A stretch of 64,000 bases of DNA from Actinomyces sp. oral taxon 897. GTDB taxonomy: Bacteria; Actinomycetota; Actinomycetes; Actinomycetales; Actinomycetaceae. Location: the NCBI RefSeq assembly GCF_002999235.1, contig NZ_CP027236.1:1984001-2048000 (forward strand). Reading direction: 5' to 3'. A model generated the notes under the pieces. That model was given only the letters and a program-made list of their open reading frames with translations. It did not search any database and was not told the origin of the DNA. Positions 27,935-36,771 of the stretch are shown one piece after another. Position numbers and translations under genes: made by a program. Position 1 is the stretch's first letter, and each line of letters begins with the position of its first letter.

Positions 27935-29503
27935 TCAGGCCAGGTGCCAGCGGGCCCCGGCGGGCGAGTCCTCCACCACGACGCCAGCAGCCGCGAGCCT
28001 GCTGCGCAGGGCGTCGGCCCGGGCCCAGTCCTTGGCGGCACGAGCCTGGGCACGCTCGTCCAGGTCGTGCTGGACGAGCTGGCCCAGGGCCTTGAGCGCG
28101 GCGTCCTGCCCCTGCCGGGAGCCCGGGCCCAGGACGGTGTCGCGCCAGGGGGCGGACAGGGGGTCCAGGCCCAGGACGTCGAGCATGGAGCGCAGGTCCA
28201 GGGCCCGCTCACGCACCAGGTCGCCCACGGTGGTGACCTCCGTGCGCTGCGTGCCCAGAGCCTCCAGCTCGTCCCTGGTCAGGGGCCTGGCCGCGTCGTC
28301 CCCCGGGGTGAAGGCCGTGTTGAGCCGCTTGAGGGCGGCGTGGACCTCCGCCATGGCCCCGGCGAGGCCCAGGTCCTCGTCCATGGCCGCGGTAAAGGCC
28401 CCTGGCAGCGGGCGCTCGCGCAGGGCGGCGGCCGGGACGTCAACAGCATGCGTGCCGTCGTAGTCCAGGGCCCGCACGACCGCCGAGGACAGGCGCCTCC
28501 ACAGGGCCGAGGCGTCGGCGAGGGTCTCCTCGGAGAACTCCACGGTGGAGCGGTGGTGGACGGTGCCCAGGGCCAGGCGCAGCACGGCGGCGTCGTAGGT
28601 CCTCAGCAGCTCAGCCACGATCAGGGAGTTGCCCAGCGACTTGCTCATCTTCTCGCCCTTGACGGTCACCCAGGCGTTGTGGACCCAGTGGCGGGCGAAC
28701 CCCCAGCCGGCGCCGTGAGACTGGGCCTGCTCGTTCTCGTGGTGGGGGAAACGCAGGTCGATGCCCCCGCCGTGGATGTCGAACTCGTCACCCAGGTAGC
28801 GGCGGGACATGGCCGAGCACTCCAGGTGCCAGCCGGGCCGGCCCCGCCCCCAGGGGGAGTCCCAGGCGGCGTCGGCCGGCTCGGTGGGCTTGGCGGTCTT
28901 CCACAGGGCGAAGTCGCGCGGGTCCCGCTTGTCGGCCTCGACGTCGTCGTCTATCTGGGACTCGTCCTCGGTGGTGGCCAGGTCCTCCAGGCGCTGGTTG
29001 GTCAGCGAGCCGTAGTCGGGCAGGGAGGCCACCGAGAAGTAGACGTTGCCGCGCTCGCCGATGTAGGCGTGGCCGGCGTCGAGCAGGCGCCGCACCAGGT
29101 CGATCATCTCCGGGACGTGCCCGGTGGCGCGCGGCTCGTAGGTGGGCGGGGCCACGCCGAGCGCCCGGTAGGCGGCGTCGAACTCGCGCTCGTGGCGCTG
29201 GGCCCAGGCCCACCAGGGCACGGGGGGCTCGGCCGCCGCGGACCTGGCCAGGATCTTGTCGTCAATGTCGGTGACGTTGCGGATGAGGCGCACCTCCTGG
29301 CCGCAGCGCTCCAGCCAGCGGCGCAGCACGTCAAAGGCGATGGCGCTGCGCATGTGCCCAATGTGCGGGGAGCCCTGGACGGTGGCACCACACAGGTAGA
29401 TCGTGACCGTTCCGGGCGTGACGGTGGGCGCCAGGGGGACGACGGCGCGGGCGGCCGAGTCGTACAGGCGCAGGGACGGCATGCCAGGCTGGAGATCACT
29501 CAC
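27935..29503 (-). CDS. cysS: Cysteinyl-tRNA synthetase
   Basis: Class I aminoacyl-tRNA synthetase charging tRNA-Cys. The 522-residue protein has the HIGH motif in [20 protein letters not shown], zinc-site residues ([20 protein letters not shown]), and KMSKS in [14 protein letters not shown]. The C-terminal anticodon-binding region ends in [12 protein letters not shown]. It starts at GTG 29503. A set of three 60-61-bp-spaced repeats separates it from ispF. Confidence 0.96.
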   Translation of the reverse strand: MSDLQPGMPSLRLYDSAARAVVPLAPTVTPGTVTIYLCGATVQGSPHIGHMRSAIAFDVLRRWLERCGQEVRLIRNVTDIDDKILARSAAAEPPVPWWAWAQRHEREFDAAYRALGVAPPTYEPRATGHVPEMIDLVRRLLDAGHAYIGERGNVYFSVASLPDYGSLTNQRLEDLATTEDESQIDDDVEADKRDPRDFALWKTAKPTEPADAAWDSPWGRGRPGWHLECSAMSRRYLGDEFDIHGGGIDLRFPHHENEQAQSHGAGWGFARHWVHNAWVTVKGEKMSKSLGNSLIVAELLRTYDAAVLRLALGTVHHRSTVEFSEETLADASALWRRLSSAVVRALDYDGTHAVDVPAAALRERPLPGAFTAAMDEDLGLAGAMAEVHAALKRLNTAFTPGDDAARPLTRDELEALGTQRTEVTTVGDLVRERALDLRSMLDVLGLDPLSAPWRDTVLGPGSRQGQDAALKALGQLVQHDLDERAQARAAKDWARADALRSRLAAAGVVVEDSPAGARWHLA

Positions 29504-29530
29504 GGCCCAAACATACCCGCCCCCCGCGGC

Positions 29531-29679
29531 CCGGTCCCGGGGCAGGTGCGGGGGCGCTAGGTCAGGGCGCGGCCCACGTCCATGCGCCCCCCGGTCCCGG
29601 GGCGGGTGCGGGGGCCGCCGCCGACGGCGGCCAGGAGGGCGCTGAGGGCGAGGGCCGACCTGGCGGGTGCGGGGGCCGC
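29531..29679. repeat. Three repeats at 60-61-bp spacing between cysS and ispF
   Basis: CCGGTCCCGGGGCAGGTGCG (29531) recurs with one change at 29591; GGCGGGTGCGGGGGCCGCC occurs at 29601 and again at 29662. So about 24-28 conserved bases alternate with about 33 variable ones. Confidence 0.7.
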
Positions 29680-30246
29680 CTATCCCGGGTAGACCAGGGC
29701 GGTGGCGACCGCCAGGAGCCCCTCCCCGCGCCCCAGGAACCCGAGGTGGTCGGTGGTGGTGGCGGAGAAGGACACCGGGGCGCCCACCGCCCGGCTCAGG
29801 GCCGCACCGGCCTCGGCGGCGCGGCCGGACACCCGGGGCCGCTCGCCCACGAGCTGGACCGCGACATTGCCGATCTCAAAGCCGGCCTCGCGCACCCGTC
29901 GTGCCGCCTCGGCCAGGAGGACCGCTCCGGCAGCCCCCCTCCAGGCGGGCTCGGAGGTGCCGAAGTTGCTCCCCAGGTCCCCCAGCCCGGCGGCTGAGAA
30001 GAGGGCGTCGGCGCAGGCGTGGGCCACCACGTCGCCGTCGGAGTGCCCCGACAGCCCCACCTCACCGGGCCACTCGAGGCACGCTAGGCGCAGGGGTGTC
30101 CCCGAGTCCGGCGCGGCGAAGGCGTGGACGTCCGTCCCGATGCCCGTGCGCGGCAGGACGACCGGGCCGTCGGCCGCAGCCGGGCCCGTCCGGGCGTCGT
30201 CGGGCACGGCGGAGGGGTCAGACAGTGTGATAATGGGCTCACTCAT
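29680..30246 (-). CDS. ispF: 2-C-methyl-D-erythritol 2,4-cyclodiphosphate synthase
   Basis: MEP-pathway enzyme forming the cyclodiphosphate intermediate of isoprenoid synthesis. Motifs: [12 protein letters not shown] (metal-binding Asp and His), [19 protein letters not shown], and [16 protein letters not shown] near the end. It is 188 residues, including about 32 residues of Ser/Asp/Pro-rich N-terminal extension. ATG 30246 is chosen because the domain follows closely; the frame is open further upstream without coding character. ispE of the same pathway lies at 47487; ispD, often adjacent, is not seen next to it. Confidence 0.95.
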   Translation of the reverse strand: MSEPIITLSDPSAVPDDARTGPAAADGPVVLPRTGIGTDVHAFAAPDSGTPLRLACLEWPGEVGLSGHSDGDVVAHACADALFSAAGLGDLGSNFGTSEPAWRGAAGAVLLAEAARRVREAGFEIGNVAVQLVGERPRVSGRAAEAGAALSRAVGAPVSFSATTTDHLGFLGRGEGLLAVATALVYPG

Positions 30247-30360
30247 GGCCCCAGTCTGCCGCCTTTCACAGGCAGGAGGCGCGCTCAGTACCTGGTCACC
30301 CGCCGAACGAGCCCATTCACCCCCCATCTCCCAGCAGCTTCCCAGGCATATATAGGGTCT

Positions 30361-30590
30361 TCTCACAGGCAGGAGGCGTTGTATTGTTCTTGCCGCCGGA
30401 CGGAACGGGTCGCGAGGGTTGGGGAACCCGACGACCTACCCTGACCGAGCACTGTACGGGTCCAAGGGAGCCCGCACGGAGCGTTCTGGCGAAGGAGGGA
30501 GCTCCCCCAGGAATGGGAACCCGGGAGCGAGCCCCTCGACGACGAAGGCCCGCGGGCCGAGGTAGACCTCGGACGCGGGCCTCGTCATAT
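30361..30590 (+). ncRNA. Candidate structured non-coding RNA
   Basis: Between ispF and rlmC lies a segment rich in local hairpins and without coding character: GGGTT-GGGG-AACCC near 30417, CGGG..CCCG near 30460, GGGAGCTCCC near 30499, then a long near-perfect hairpin 30541-30586 (outer arm GACGAAGGCCCGCG, inner CCGAGG..CCTCGG). TATATA at 30349-30354 could be a -10 about 7 bases upstream. No known RNA family (tmRNA, RNase P, SRP, T-box, common riboswitches) could be matched. The plus orientation is assumed from the TATATA. Confidence 0.35.
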
Positions 30591-31014
30591 TCTCCGGCGG
30601 GTGCAAGCGCGTACCCACTGGACACAGGCATGTATCCATCGCCTCGACCCGGATCGACCGCAAAGGTTAGAAACCCTCGCTACAATAATATAGAAATATC
30701 ACACCCGCATAAAATGATCCATAAATCCCGGAACACACCGGACGACTCCACCAAGAAGGACAGCCTCTCCACAATCACACAGCAGGATACTGCCGTCCAG
30801 GTCGTCTGCGAAGCACCTCCGGGCCACCGCTCTGGGGCCTGGGTTCGGCCGGGGTTTTCTGGGTCGGTTGGGGCGGTCGCGGCGGCGTCCGCCCCTACAG
30901 ACATATAAGTGATATTTATTACATAAGATTCGGCGAGGGGCGTGTCCGGCCCCGCGCCGGACGCCGTCGGCAGCCTCGCACAACCGGCACACAGCCCAGG
31001 AAGACAGGAGACGC
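30591..31014. other. AT-rich intergenic region upstream of rlmC
   Basis: Two marked low-GC pockets (30680-30740 and 30895-30935, with ATATAAGTGATATTTATTAC) interrupt otherwise GC-rich DNA. They are the best places for the rlmC promoter or protein binding; no ORF is convincing. A 16-bp word TCACAGGCAGGAGGCG also occurs twice just upstream (near 30265 and 30364). Confidence 0.4.
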
Positions 31015-32478
31015 ATGGGACGCCCACCACGCCCGACGGCGGGCCGTGCCCGCTCGGCCCCCTCTCGACGGGCGCCTTCACGGACGGCCTGCTCCCTGCA
31101 CGACGCCGGGGCGTGCCGCTCCTGCCCGGACCTGGCGCGTCCCCTCCCCGAGCAGCTGGCCGCCAAGCAGGCGCAGGTGGCCGGCCTCCTGGCCGACGGG
31201 CCCGCCCCGGTCGCTCGTGACACCTGGCTCCCGCCAGCTGGCAGCGCCCCGACCGGTTTCCGCAACAAGGCCAAGATGGCGGTCTCCGGGAGCGTGTCCG
31301 CCCCCGTCCTGGGGCTGGCCGACCGCTTCGGGGGCAGTCTGGACCTGCGCGGCTGCCCGCTCCACGTGGACGCGATCCAGGAGTCGCTGCCGGTCCTGGG
31401 CCAGCTCGTTACCGGGCTCGGCCTGGAGCCCTACCACATTGCGGCCGACCGGGGGGAGCTGAAGTACCTCCTCCTGACCGCCTCGCCGACGGGGGCGCTC
31501 ATGGTCCGCTGGGTCCTGCGCTCCCATCGGCACGTGGGGACGCTGCGTCGGGCGCTGTCGCGGATCCGCCGGGCCCTGCCGCAGCTTGAGGTCATGAGCG
31601 CCAATATCCAGCCGGTCCGCCAGGCCGTGCTGGAGGGTGAGGAGGAGATCCTCCTGGGGCTGGCGGAGGGGATGTCCGACCGCCTCCAGATGGACCTGCT
31701 CCTACCGGCGCAGGACGTTCCCGGACGGCCGGAGGGCAGGAAGGCAGAGGAGACGGTGCTGCCCCTGCTGCTGCCCACCCGCTCCTTCTTCCAGACGAAC
31801 ACCGCCGTGGCCGAGGAGCTCTACGCCACCGCCCGTCAGTGGGCGGCCCAGTGGGCATCGAGGCGGCGGGCCGACGCCGGGTGGGCCGACGCCGGACGGG
31901 CTGGTGCCGGGTGGGCCGGTGGGCGAACCGGTGCCGGGCGGGCTGGTGCCAGCAGCGAGCGGGGCGCCGTCCCCCTGCGCCTGTGGGACCTCTTCTGCGG
32001 AGTCGGCGGTTTCGCCCTGGCGCTGGCCTCGCACCCGGCCCTGCACGGCGCGCAGGTACGCGGCGTGGAGCTCTCGGCGTCGGCCATCCACGGGGCCCAG
32101 GCCTCCGCCCGCCTCATGGGCCTGGACCCGCGACGGGTGTGGTTCGAGGCCGGTGACGCCCGGGTCCTGGACCCGAGGTCCGGGAGCGTGCCGGACCTGC
32201 TCGTGGTCAACCCTCCCCGGCGCGGGATCGGGCCCGACCTGGCGCAGCGTATCGAGGCCAGCGGGGTGGGGCGGGTCCTCTACTCCTCCTGCAACCCGTC
32301 CTCCCTGGTCAGCGACCTGGCGGCCATGCCCTCGCTGCGGGTGAGACAGGCACGGTTGTTCGACATGTTCCCCCACACCGGCCACGCCGAGGTCCTGGTC
32401 GAGCTGGGCCGGTCCGGGAGCGGTGGTGGCCGCGCCGGGCGGTCCCGTGGCCTGAGAGCCGGGCAGCCTGAGGGCTAA
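31015..32478 (+). CDS. rlmC: 23S rRNA (uracil-C5)-methyltransferase RlmC/RumB type
   Basis: AdoMet-dependent enzyme making 5-methyluridine in 23S rRNA. Family landmarks: an iron-sulfur-type cysteine cluster near the start (CSLHDAGACRSC and later CPL), FRNKAKMAVSG, RSFFQTNTAVAEELY, the AdoMet motif LWDLFCGVGGFALALA, LVVNPPRRGIGPDL, and the catalytic cysteine in LYSSCNPSSLV followed by HTGHAEVLVEL. AGGAG stands 5 bases before ATG 31015. Between the RNA-binding and catalytic parts is a low-complexity insert (around 31850-31960, repeats of GWADAGRAGAG type) that makes the protein longer (487) than typical. Confidence 0.9.
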   Translation: MGRPPRPTAGRARSAPSRRAPSRTACSLHDAGACRSCPDLARPLPEQLAAKQAQVAGLLADGPAPVARDTWLPPAGSAPTGFRNKAKMAVSGSVSAPVLGLADRFGGSLDLRGCPLHVDAIQESLPVLGQLVTGLGLEPYHIAADRGELKYLLLTASPTGALMVRWVLRSHRHVGTLRRALSRIRRALPQLEVMSANIQPVRQAVLEGEEEILLGLAEGMSDRLQMDLLLPAQDVPGRPEGRKAEETVLPLLLPTRSFFQTNTAVAEELYATARQWAAQWASRRRADAGWADAGRAGAGWAGGRTGAGRAGASSERGAVPLRLWDLFCGVGGFALALASHPALHGAQVRGVELSASAIHGAQASARLMGLDPRRVWFEAGDARVLDPRSGSVPDLLVVNPPRRGIGPDLAQRIEASGVGRVLYSSCNPSSLVSDLAAMPSLRVRQARLFDMFPHTGHAEVLVELGRSGSGGGRAGRSRGLRAGQPEG

Positions 32479-32864
32479 GCGGCCTGAGCCGGGCAGCCTG
32501 AGCCGGGTGGCCTGAGCCGGGCGGGACCACCTCGGCCCCCAAAGGCGCGGCCACGCACTGACACCGACATCTGGCCCGAACGGCCCCTCCCTCAGCCCCA
32601 GAAGGCACAGCCACACGGCCCGAGGCAGCAGCTGGTCAGGGTCTTAGCGGCCTTAACACAGATCAAAATACAGTCCAGAGCAGTACCTGATAGGTTGCCA
32701 TATATGTATAGATGATCAGTAGGTATTTACTCACCCAAGTAGTCATCACCAACACTTAACAGATATTCAGGCAGTCCGGGGTGAGTGCTGACCCACCCAC
32801 GGCCGTACCCCGGCCCACCCAGGTATCCACGCGGCCCAGGGCGAGTGAGACGGGAGCCCTGAAC
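32479..32864. repeat. Intergenic repeats downstream of rlmC
   Basis: Three short units of GCCTGAGCCGGGCAG type (period about 15) overlap the rlmC end (32480-32525). CTCGGCCCCCAAAGGCGCGG (32531) recurs as CTCAGCCCCAGAAGGCACAG at 32591, and TATTCAGGCAGTCCGGGGTG (32764) as TATCCACGCGGCCCAGGGCG at 32824, both at 60-bp offset. Between lies an AT-rich pocket near 32640-32740. No gene seen. Confidence 0.5.
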
Positions 32865-32926
32865 AAGTACCGTTCTCGCGAGCAATAAGTACCGTTCTCG
32901 CGAGCAATAAGTACCGTTCTCGCGGG
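32865..32926. repeat. Tandem 22-bp repeats, first array
   Basis: AAGTACCGTTCTCGCGAGCA repeats at 32865, 32887 and (partial) 32909, just past the stop of the minus-strand PAS gene. The same unit is found at 36611-36688. Confidence 0.9.
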
Positions 32927-32943
32927 GAGGGGCTGGGACGCCC

Positions 32944-34563
32944 TCAGAGCTCGGCCAGCGCCTCGCGTACCTGGCGCAGCCTCTCCCGGAGATCCTCGGC
33001 CTCGTAGGGGACCGCCAGGTCGCGCACGGCACCGGCCAGGTCGGCCAGGTCGAGCGCCTCGGGGAAGCCGTCACCGAGCAGGGCCCGAGCGGCGTCCACG
33101 CTCTGGCACCTCCCGGCACCGGCCCGCGCGGCCGTCTCCAGGAGGTCCAGCAGCGGGGCGTGGGTGGCAGTCAGGGCCTGTGCGACGGCGTCGAGGTCAC
33201 CCCCGACCAGCTCGCGGCGGGCATCGAGCAGGGCGAGCCGGTCGGTCAGGCTGGCGGCGCCGTCGGACAGGGCCGAGACGAGCTCCGCCAGGGAGCCCAC
33301 CGCGTCGTTCTCCTCCAGCGCGTCCTGCCCGTCCAGGATCTGGAGGGCGAAGAACCCTGCCGCCAGGTTGTGCAGGCGGGTCAGGGCGATGCCGAAGCGG
33401 ACGGAGTCCACGTCCCCACGCAGCTCGGTGATCTGCCCGGCCAGGGGGCGCAGCTCCTCAAAGCACTCCAGGACGAGGGAGTCGACCTGCCGGTAGCGCA
33501 GACGGACGGCGTCAGCCTCCCCCGGGGCCAGGCGCTCCACGTCGGCGACGACGCCGCGCAGGCTCTCGCGCAAGCGGCCCAGGCGGTCGGACAGGGCGGT
33601 GACCGCGCTGGCGCGACGCCCCAGGAGCCCCACGAGGCGGGCGAGCACGTCCAGGAGGGAGACCATCCCCGCGGTGCCCTCCTCGATCCCGTCCATCTGG
33701 GCCAGGATGGTGGCGACCGGCCCGGTGGCGTCAGGACGGCGGGGGATATTGACCCCCGAGGCGACCAGGGCGGCGACCTCGGCGGGCAGGGTCTGACGGG
33801 TGAAGTCCACGGTGCCGCGGTAGCCCAAGGCACCCAGCTCGGTCAGGAGGGCGGCCTGCCCGGCGGCGGCGACCTCCCGGCGGGTGGAGCCGGAGGCGGC
33901 GGAGGCGGCCTCTACCTCGCGGACGCGGGTGTAGGCGGCCTCGACGGCGTCGCGCAGGCCGGTGAGCATGGGCAGGGTGCGCACCGAGAGGTAGCCGTCC
34001 CCGCTGGGGACGATGGTGGCGAAGACCCGGTAGCGCCCGCGGTCTGAGGAGCGGTTGGTGATGTAGGCGCTGGCGGCGTTCCCGGCCTCCAGGTCCTCCC
34101 AGATGGAGCGGAAGGCCCCGGCGGGCATGTCGGGGTGACGCACCACGTTGTGGGCGCGCCCCACCAGCGCCCCCCGCGGGTAGCCGGACAGGCGCATAAA
34201 GATCGCGTTGGCGCGACGGATACGGCCAGCGGAGTCCGTGGTGGAGAAGAAGAGCTCGTCGGCGGTGTAGGTGTGTTCGTCGGGCAGGACGGTGGGCGCC
34301 CCGCTGGGGACCGGCGCGGGGACGGGCACGGCCGGGGTGGCGGGTACGGGCCGGACCTCGGTGAGGGTCGGCACGGGCGGGAGGGAGGTGGCTGGAGCGG
34401 CTGGCGCGTGGGTGGCCGGTGCGGGGGTAGCAGGTGCAGGGGCGGCTGACGTGGGGGTGGCCCGTGTGAGGGCCGCCGGTGCGGGAGTGGCTGGGGCGGG
34501 AGTGGCTGGGGCGGGAGTGGCTGGGGCGGTGTGGTCGGGTGTGACAGAGGCGGCGTCGGTCAT
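32944..34563 (-). CDS. Aer-type PAS domain protein
   Basis: 539 residues. After an N-terminal region of Pro/Ala/Thr repeats (PATPAPATPAPATPAPAA), residues about 100-215 match the PAS domain of aerotaxis receptors: DELFFSTTDSAGRIRRANAI, FMRLSGYPRGALVGRAHNVV, RHPDMPAGAFRSIWEDLEAG. The rest (about 230-539) is a long helical, probably coiled-coil region (VSLLDVLARLVGLLGRRASA, DRLGRLRESLRGVVADVERL) without membrane segments or a recognisable chemoreceptor tip. It would be a cytoplasmic redox or ligand sensor with unknown output. The start at ATG 34563 has AAGGAAGG upstream. No chemotaxis genes are nearby. Confidence 0.8.
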   Translation of the reverse strand: MTDAASVTPDHTAPATPAPATPAPATPAPAALTRATPTSAAPAPATPAPATHAPAAPATSLPPVPTLTEVRPVPATPAVPVPAPVPSGAPTVLPDEHTYTADELFFSTTDSAGRIRRANAIFMRLSGYPRGALVGRAHNVVRHPDMPAGAFRSIWEDLEAGNAASAYITNRSSDRGRYRVFATIVPSGDGYLSVRTLPMLTGLRDAVEAAYTRVREVEAASAASGSTRREVAAAGQAALLTELGALGYRGTVDFTRQTLPAEVAALVASGVNIPRRPDATGPVATILAQMDGIEEGTAGMVSLLDVLARLVGLLGRRASAVTALSDRLGRLRESLRGVVADVERLAPGEADAVRLRYRQVDSLVLECFEELRPLAGQITELRGDVDSVRFGIALTRLHNLAAGFFALQILDGQDALEENDAVGSLAELVSALSDGAASLTDRLALLDARRELVGGDLDAVAQALTATHAPLLDLLETAARAGAGRCQSVDAARALLGDGFPEALDLADLAGAVRDLAVPYEAEDLRERLRQVREALAEL

Positions 34564-34645
34564 GGTTGCCTTCCTTGGCGAAGTTGGGACGTTCGGCCTG
34601 CCCCACAGGGTACTCGACGCTCCTCGGCCGTCCGTCACCGGCACC

Positions 34646-34845
34646 TGCACATTCATCCTGGAGCCGGTGGCGAGCCAGTGGCGTCATTCCAACGGTTTCC
34701 CGGCCCGGGAGGCGGAGGTGGGCAGGATGAATGTGCAACTCGGGCGCCGTTGCACATTCATCCTGGTTTCCGGGCCCCGAGCTGCCTGATGAATCCCCGT
34801 GATTAAGCCGTTTACTGATCGCTGATTGTAAAAAGAATGTGCAAC
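34646..34845 (+). repeat. Dispersed ~200-bp palindromic element, copy 3
   Basis: Starts TGCACATTCATCCTGG, has TGGCGTCATTCCAACG in the left half (shared with copy 4), the central hairpin (CAGGATGAATGTGCAAC and its complement around 34724-34766), and ends TGTAAAAAGAATGTGCAAC at 34845. It lies between divergent PAS and serpin genes. Confidence 0.85.
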
Positions 34846-34868
34846 TCGGCCTGGGGCGCCCACCAGGG

Positions 34869-35140
34869 GCCAGCTCCGGGCGCTCTCAGGGGTGGGCAAC
34901 CAGGGTAGTGGGCGACTAGACCCCGAAAAGCCAGCTCCCAGTGCTCCCAAGGGTGGGGGCCCAGGGGCGATGCCCCTACCGAGGGCCCGGCCAGCTCCCG
35001 GCGCTCTCGGGGATGGGACGGAGTCCTCGGTGGGCGTGGCCGAGGTCGGCCAGCTCCGGGTGCCCAGGTGGGGGGTCACGGGAGAGGACGTGCGGGCAGA
35101 CCCCCACGCGCCAGCTCCGGGTGCCCAGGTGGGGGTGTAG
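34869..35140. repeat. Five ~60-bp-period repeats upstream of serpin 1
   Basis: The word GCCAGCTCC begins at 34869, 34930, 34990, 35049 and 35110 (offsets 61, 60, 59, 61). Each is followed by a GC-rich core such as CCGGCGCTCTCGGGGATGGG or CGGGTGCCCAGGTGGGGG and then about 30 variable bases. The last unit runs into the -10 element of serpin 1. Confidence 0.8.
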
Positions 35141-35143
35141 CCT
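35138..35143 (+). promoter_or_regulatory. -10 element TAGCCT of serpin 1, probably leaderless
   Basis: TAGCCT stands 6 bases before ATG 35150; the paralogous serpin 2 has the identical hexamer at the identical distance, so it is conserved between the copies. Confidence 0.55.
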
Positions 35144-35149
35144 CCGGCT

Positions 35150-36586
35150 ATGAGACTGCGCACACGTCTGCTCCCGGTGCCCGGCACCTGGAAAAAGACG
35201 CGGCCCCGTCGTTCCCGTCCCTCGGTGGAGGCCTGCCCGCGTCTGCCGTCAGCACCAGGGGTGCCCCTGACCTCTGCTGTGGCGCGTGAGACCGTGTCCC
35301 TGGACAGCGTACGCACCTCCCTGGCCGACGTCGTGGCCGCCTGCGACGATCTGGGGGCTCAGCTCCTGGGCCACCTCATGGCCGAGGCTCCTGGGACCAA
35401 CATCCTGGTCTGTCCCCTGGGCCTGGCCCTGGCGCTGGCCCTGGTGGCCGACGGCGCCACGGACGCCGCCACCCAGGGCTACGACCGCCTCCTGGGAGCA
35501 GGAGGGCGGGACCGAGACCGGGCCTGGTCGGCCGTCCAGACCGCCCTGGGACGCTACGACCGCTCCCTGGACGGCTTCGACCCCGGCAAGCCCCCTGAGA
35601 CGCCCCTGGTGCACGTGGCCAACCACGTGGTCGTGGTCGACCGTGAGGAGGTGGCGGTCAGCCAGGCCTACCTGGACACCGTCCTGCGCTGGTTCTCCGC
35701 CCAGGTCGAGAAGGTCCCCGTAGGCGACCTGGCAGCCAACCTCAGCGCCTGGGCCCAGGAGCACACGGCCGGGCTGATCAAGAAGACCGGCATCGAGGTC
35801 ACCGGCGACACCGCCCTGGTCCTCCAGAACGCCCTGCTCTTCGCCGCCCGCTGGAGCACGCCCTTCAATGCCGAGGGCACCGCGGAGGACACCTTCACCC
35901 GGGCCGACGGCTCCACCACCCGGGCACAGTTCATGAACGACACCCGCACCATCCCCTACGCCCGCGGCCGGGACTGGGCCGCCGTACGCCTGGACTACCA
36001 GGACGGGCAGGGCGGAGGGTGGCCCCGTGGGCAGGGCCTGGCCATGGACGTCGTCCTGCCCCGACGGCGGACCAGCCCCGCCGACCTGCCCCCTGCCACC
36101 TGGGCCCAGGCCTCCGCCGCCCTGGACCGGGCAGCTGGGCTGGACCGGGCAGTTGAGGTGGGTCGGGTGGAGGTGGCTGGGCTGGACCAGGCCACGAGTC
36201 CAGGTCGGGCGGAGGTGGCCGGGCCGGGGATGAAGGGCCCGGACTACCGCAGGGTCAGGATCGCCCTGCCCGTGCTGGACCTGGTCTCCGGGCCTACCGA
36301 CCTGCTGGGCCTGCTCCACGACCTGGGCCTGGACACCTTTGGCCTGGAGGGGATCGCCCCGGGGCTCTACCTCAGCCAGGTCGTTCAGCAGACACGCCTG
36401 ATCCTGGACGAGGAGGGCACCGTCGCCGCGGCCCTGACGGAGGCGGCAATCATGGATGGGTGCGCGCCTGTCCAGGACGATCCCACCAACTTCATCGTCA
36501 ACCGCCCCTACGTGCTGCGCCTGCGTGACCTGGCCACCGGGACCACCCTGGTCCAGGCCGCCGTCATGGACCCCACCACCTCCTGA
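35150..36586 (+). CDS. Serpin-family protein, copy 1
   Basis: Serine/cysteine protease inhibitor fold. The 478-residue protein has the serpin hinge ILDEEGTVAAALTE and the C-terminal FIVNRPYVLRLRD segment preceding the last strands. By alignment with well-known serpins the scissile bond falls near the small residues of MDGCAP, suggesting an elastase- or subtilisin-like target. It is a tandem paralogue of the next gene. Odd: its first 45 residues are Arg/Pro-rich and lack the signal peptide of copy 2. An extra low-complexity insert (AGLDRAVEVGRVEVAGLDQA) sits before PDYRRVRIALPV. It may therefore stay inside the cell or be degenerating. Confidence 0.85.
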   Translation: MRLRTRLLPVPGTWKKTRPRRSRPSVEACPRLPSAPGVPLTSAVARETVSLDSVRTSLADVVAACDDLGAQLLGHLMAEAPGTNILVCPLGLALALALVADGATDAATQGYDRLLGAGGRDRDRAWSAVQTALGRYDRSLDGFDPGKPPETPLVHVANHVVVVDREEVAVSQAYLDTVLRWFSAQVEKVPVGDLAANLSAWAQEHTAGLIKKTGIEVTGDTALVLQNALLFAARWSTPFNAEGTAEDTFTRADGSTTRAQFMNDTRTIPYARGRDWAAVRLDYQDGQGGGWPRGQGLAMDVVLPRRRTSPADLPPATWAQASAALDRAAGLDRAVEVGRVEVAGLDQATSPGRAEVAGPGMKGPDYRRVRIALPVLDLVSGPTDLLGLLHDLGLDTFGLEGIAPGLYLSQVVQQTRLILDEEGTVAAALTEAAIMDGCAPVQDDPTNFIVNRPYVLRLRDLATGTTLVQAAVMDPTTS

Positions 36587-36610
36587 CACACCCAGGTTGG
36601 TCCCGCGCCC

Positions 36611-36688
36611 CCGTTCTCACGAGCAATAAGTACCGTTCTCACGACAAACAAGTACCGTTCTCACGACGAATAAGTACCGTTCTCGCGG
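36611..36688. repeat. Tandem 22-bp repeats, second array
   Basis: Four units of AAGTACCGTTCTCACGA type: a first truncated unit from 36611, then starts at 36628, 36650 and 36672. It is the same family as 32865-32926 with a few substitutions, and lies between the two serpin genes. Confidence 0.9.
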
Positions 36689-36759
36689 AAGGGGGCGGGA
36701 GGGGAAGAACGGGGAGGGCAGGCCCGGGGTGGTACGTACCAGTGACACCAGTCTCCTGA

Positions 36760-36765
36760 TAGCCT
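36760..36765 (+). promoter_or_regulatory. -10 element TAGCCT of serpin 2, probably leaderless
   Basis: TAGCCT is 6 bases before ATG 36772, as for serpin 1; no Shine-Dalgarno is present. Confidence 0.55.
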
Positions 36766-36771
36766 CTTAGT

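Noticed and set aside
30361..30590. tmRNA, RNase P RNA, SRP RNA or a known riboswitch
   Set aside because: None of the conserved sequence signatures of these RNAs could be found in the segment.
30384..30908. Open frame of 174 codons between ispF and rlmC
   Set aside because: No domain, Arg/Pro/Ser-rich, crosses the strong hairpins and the AT-rich pocket; a structured non-coding region explains it better.
32865..36688. The 22-bp arrays as type III toxin-antitoxin RNA repeats
   Set aside because: No ToxN-like gene lies next to either array, and the repeats occur twice in different contexts.
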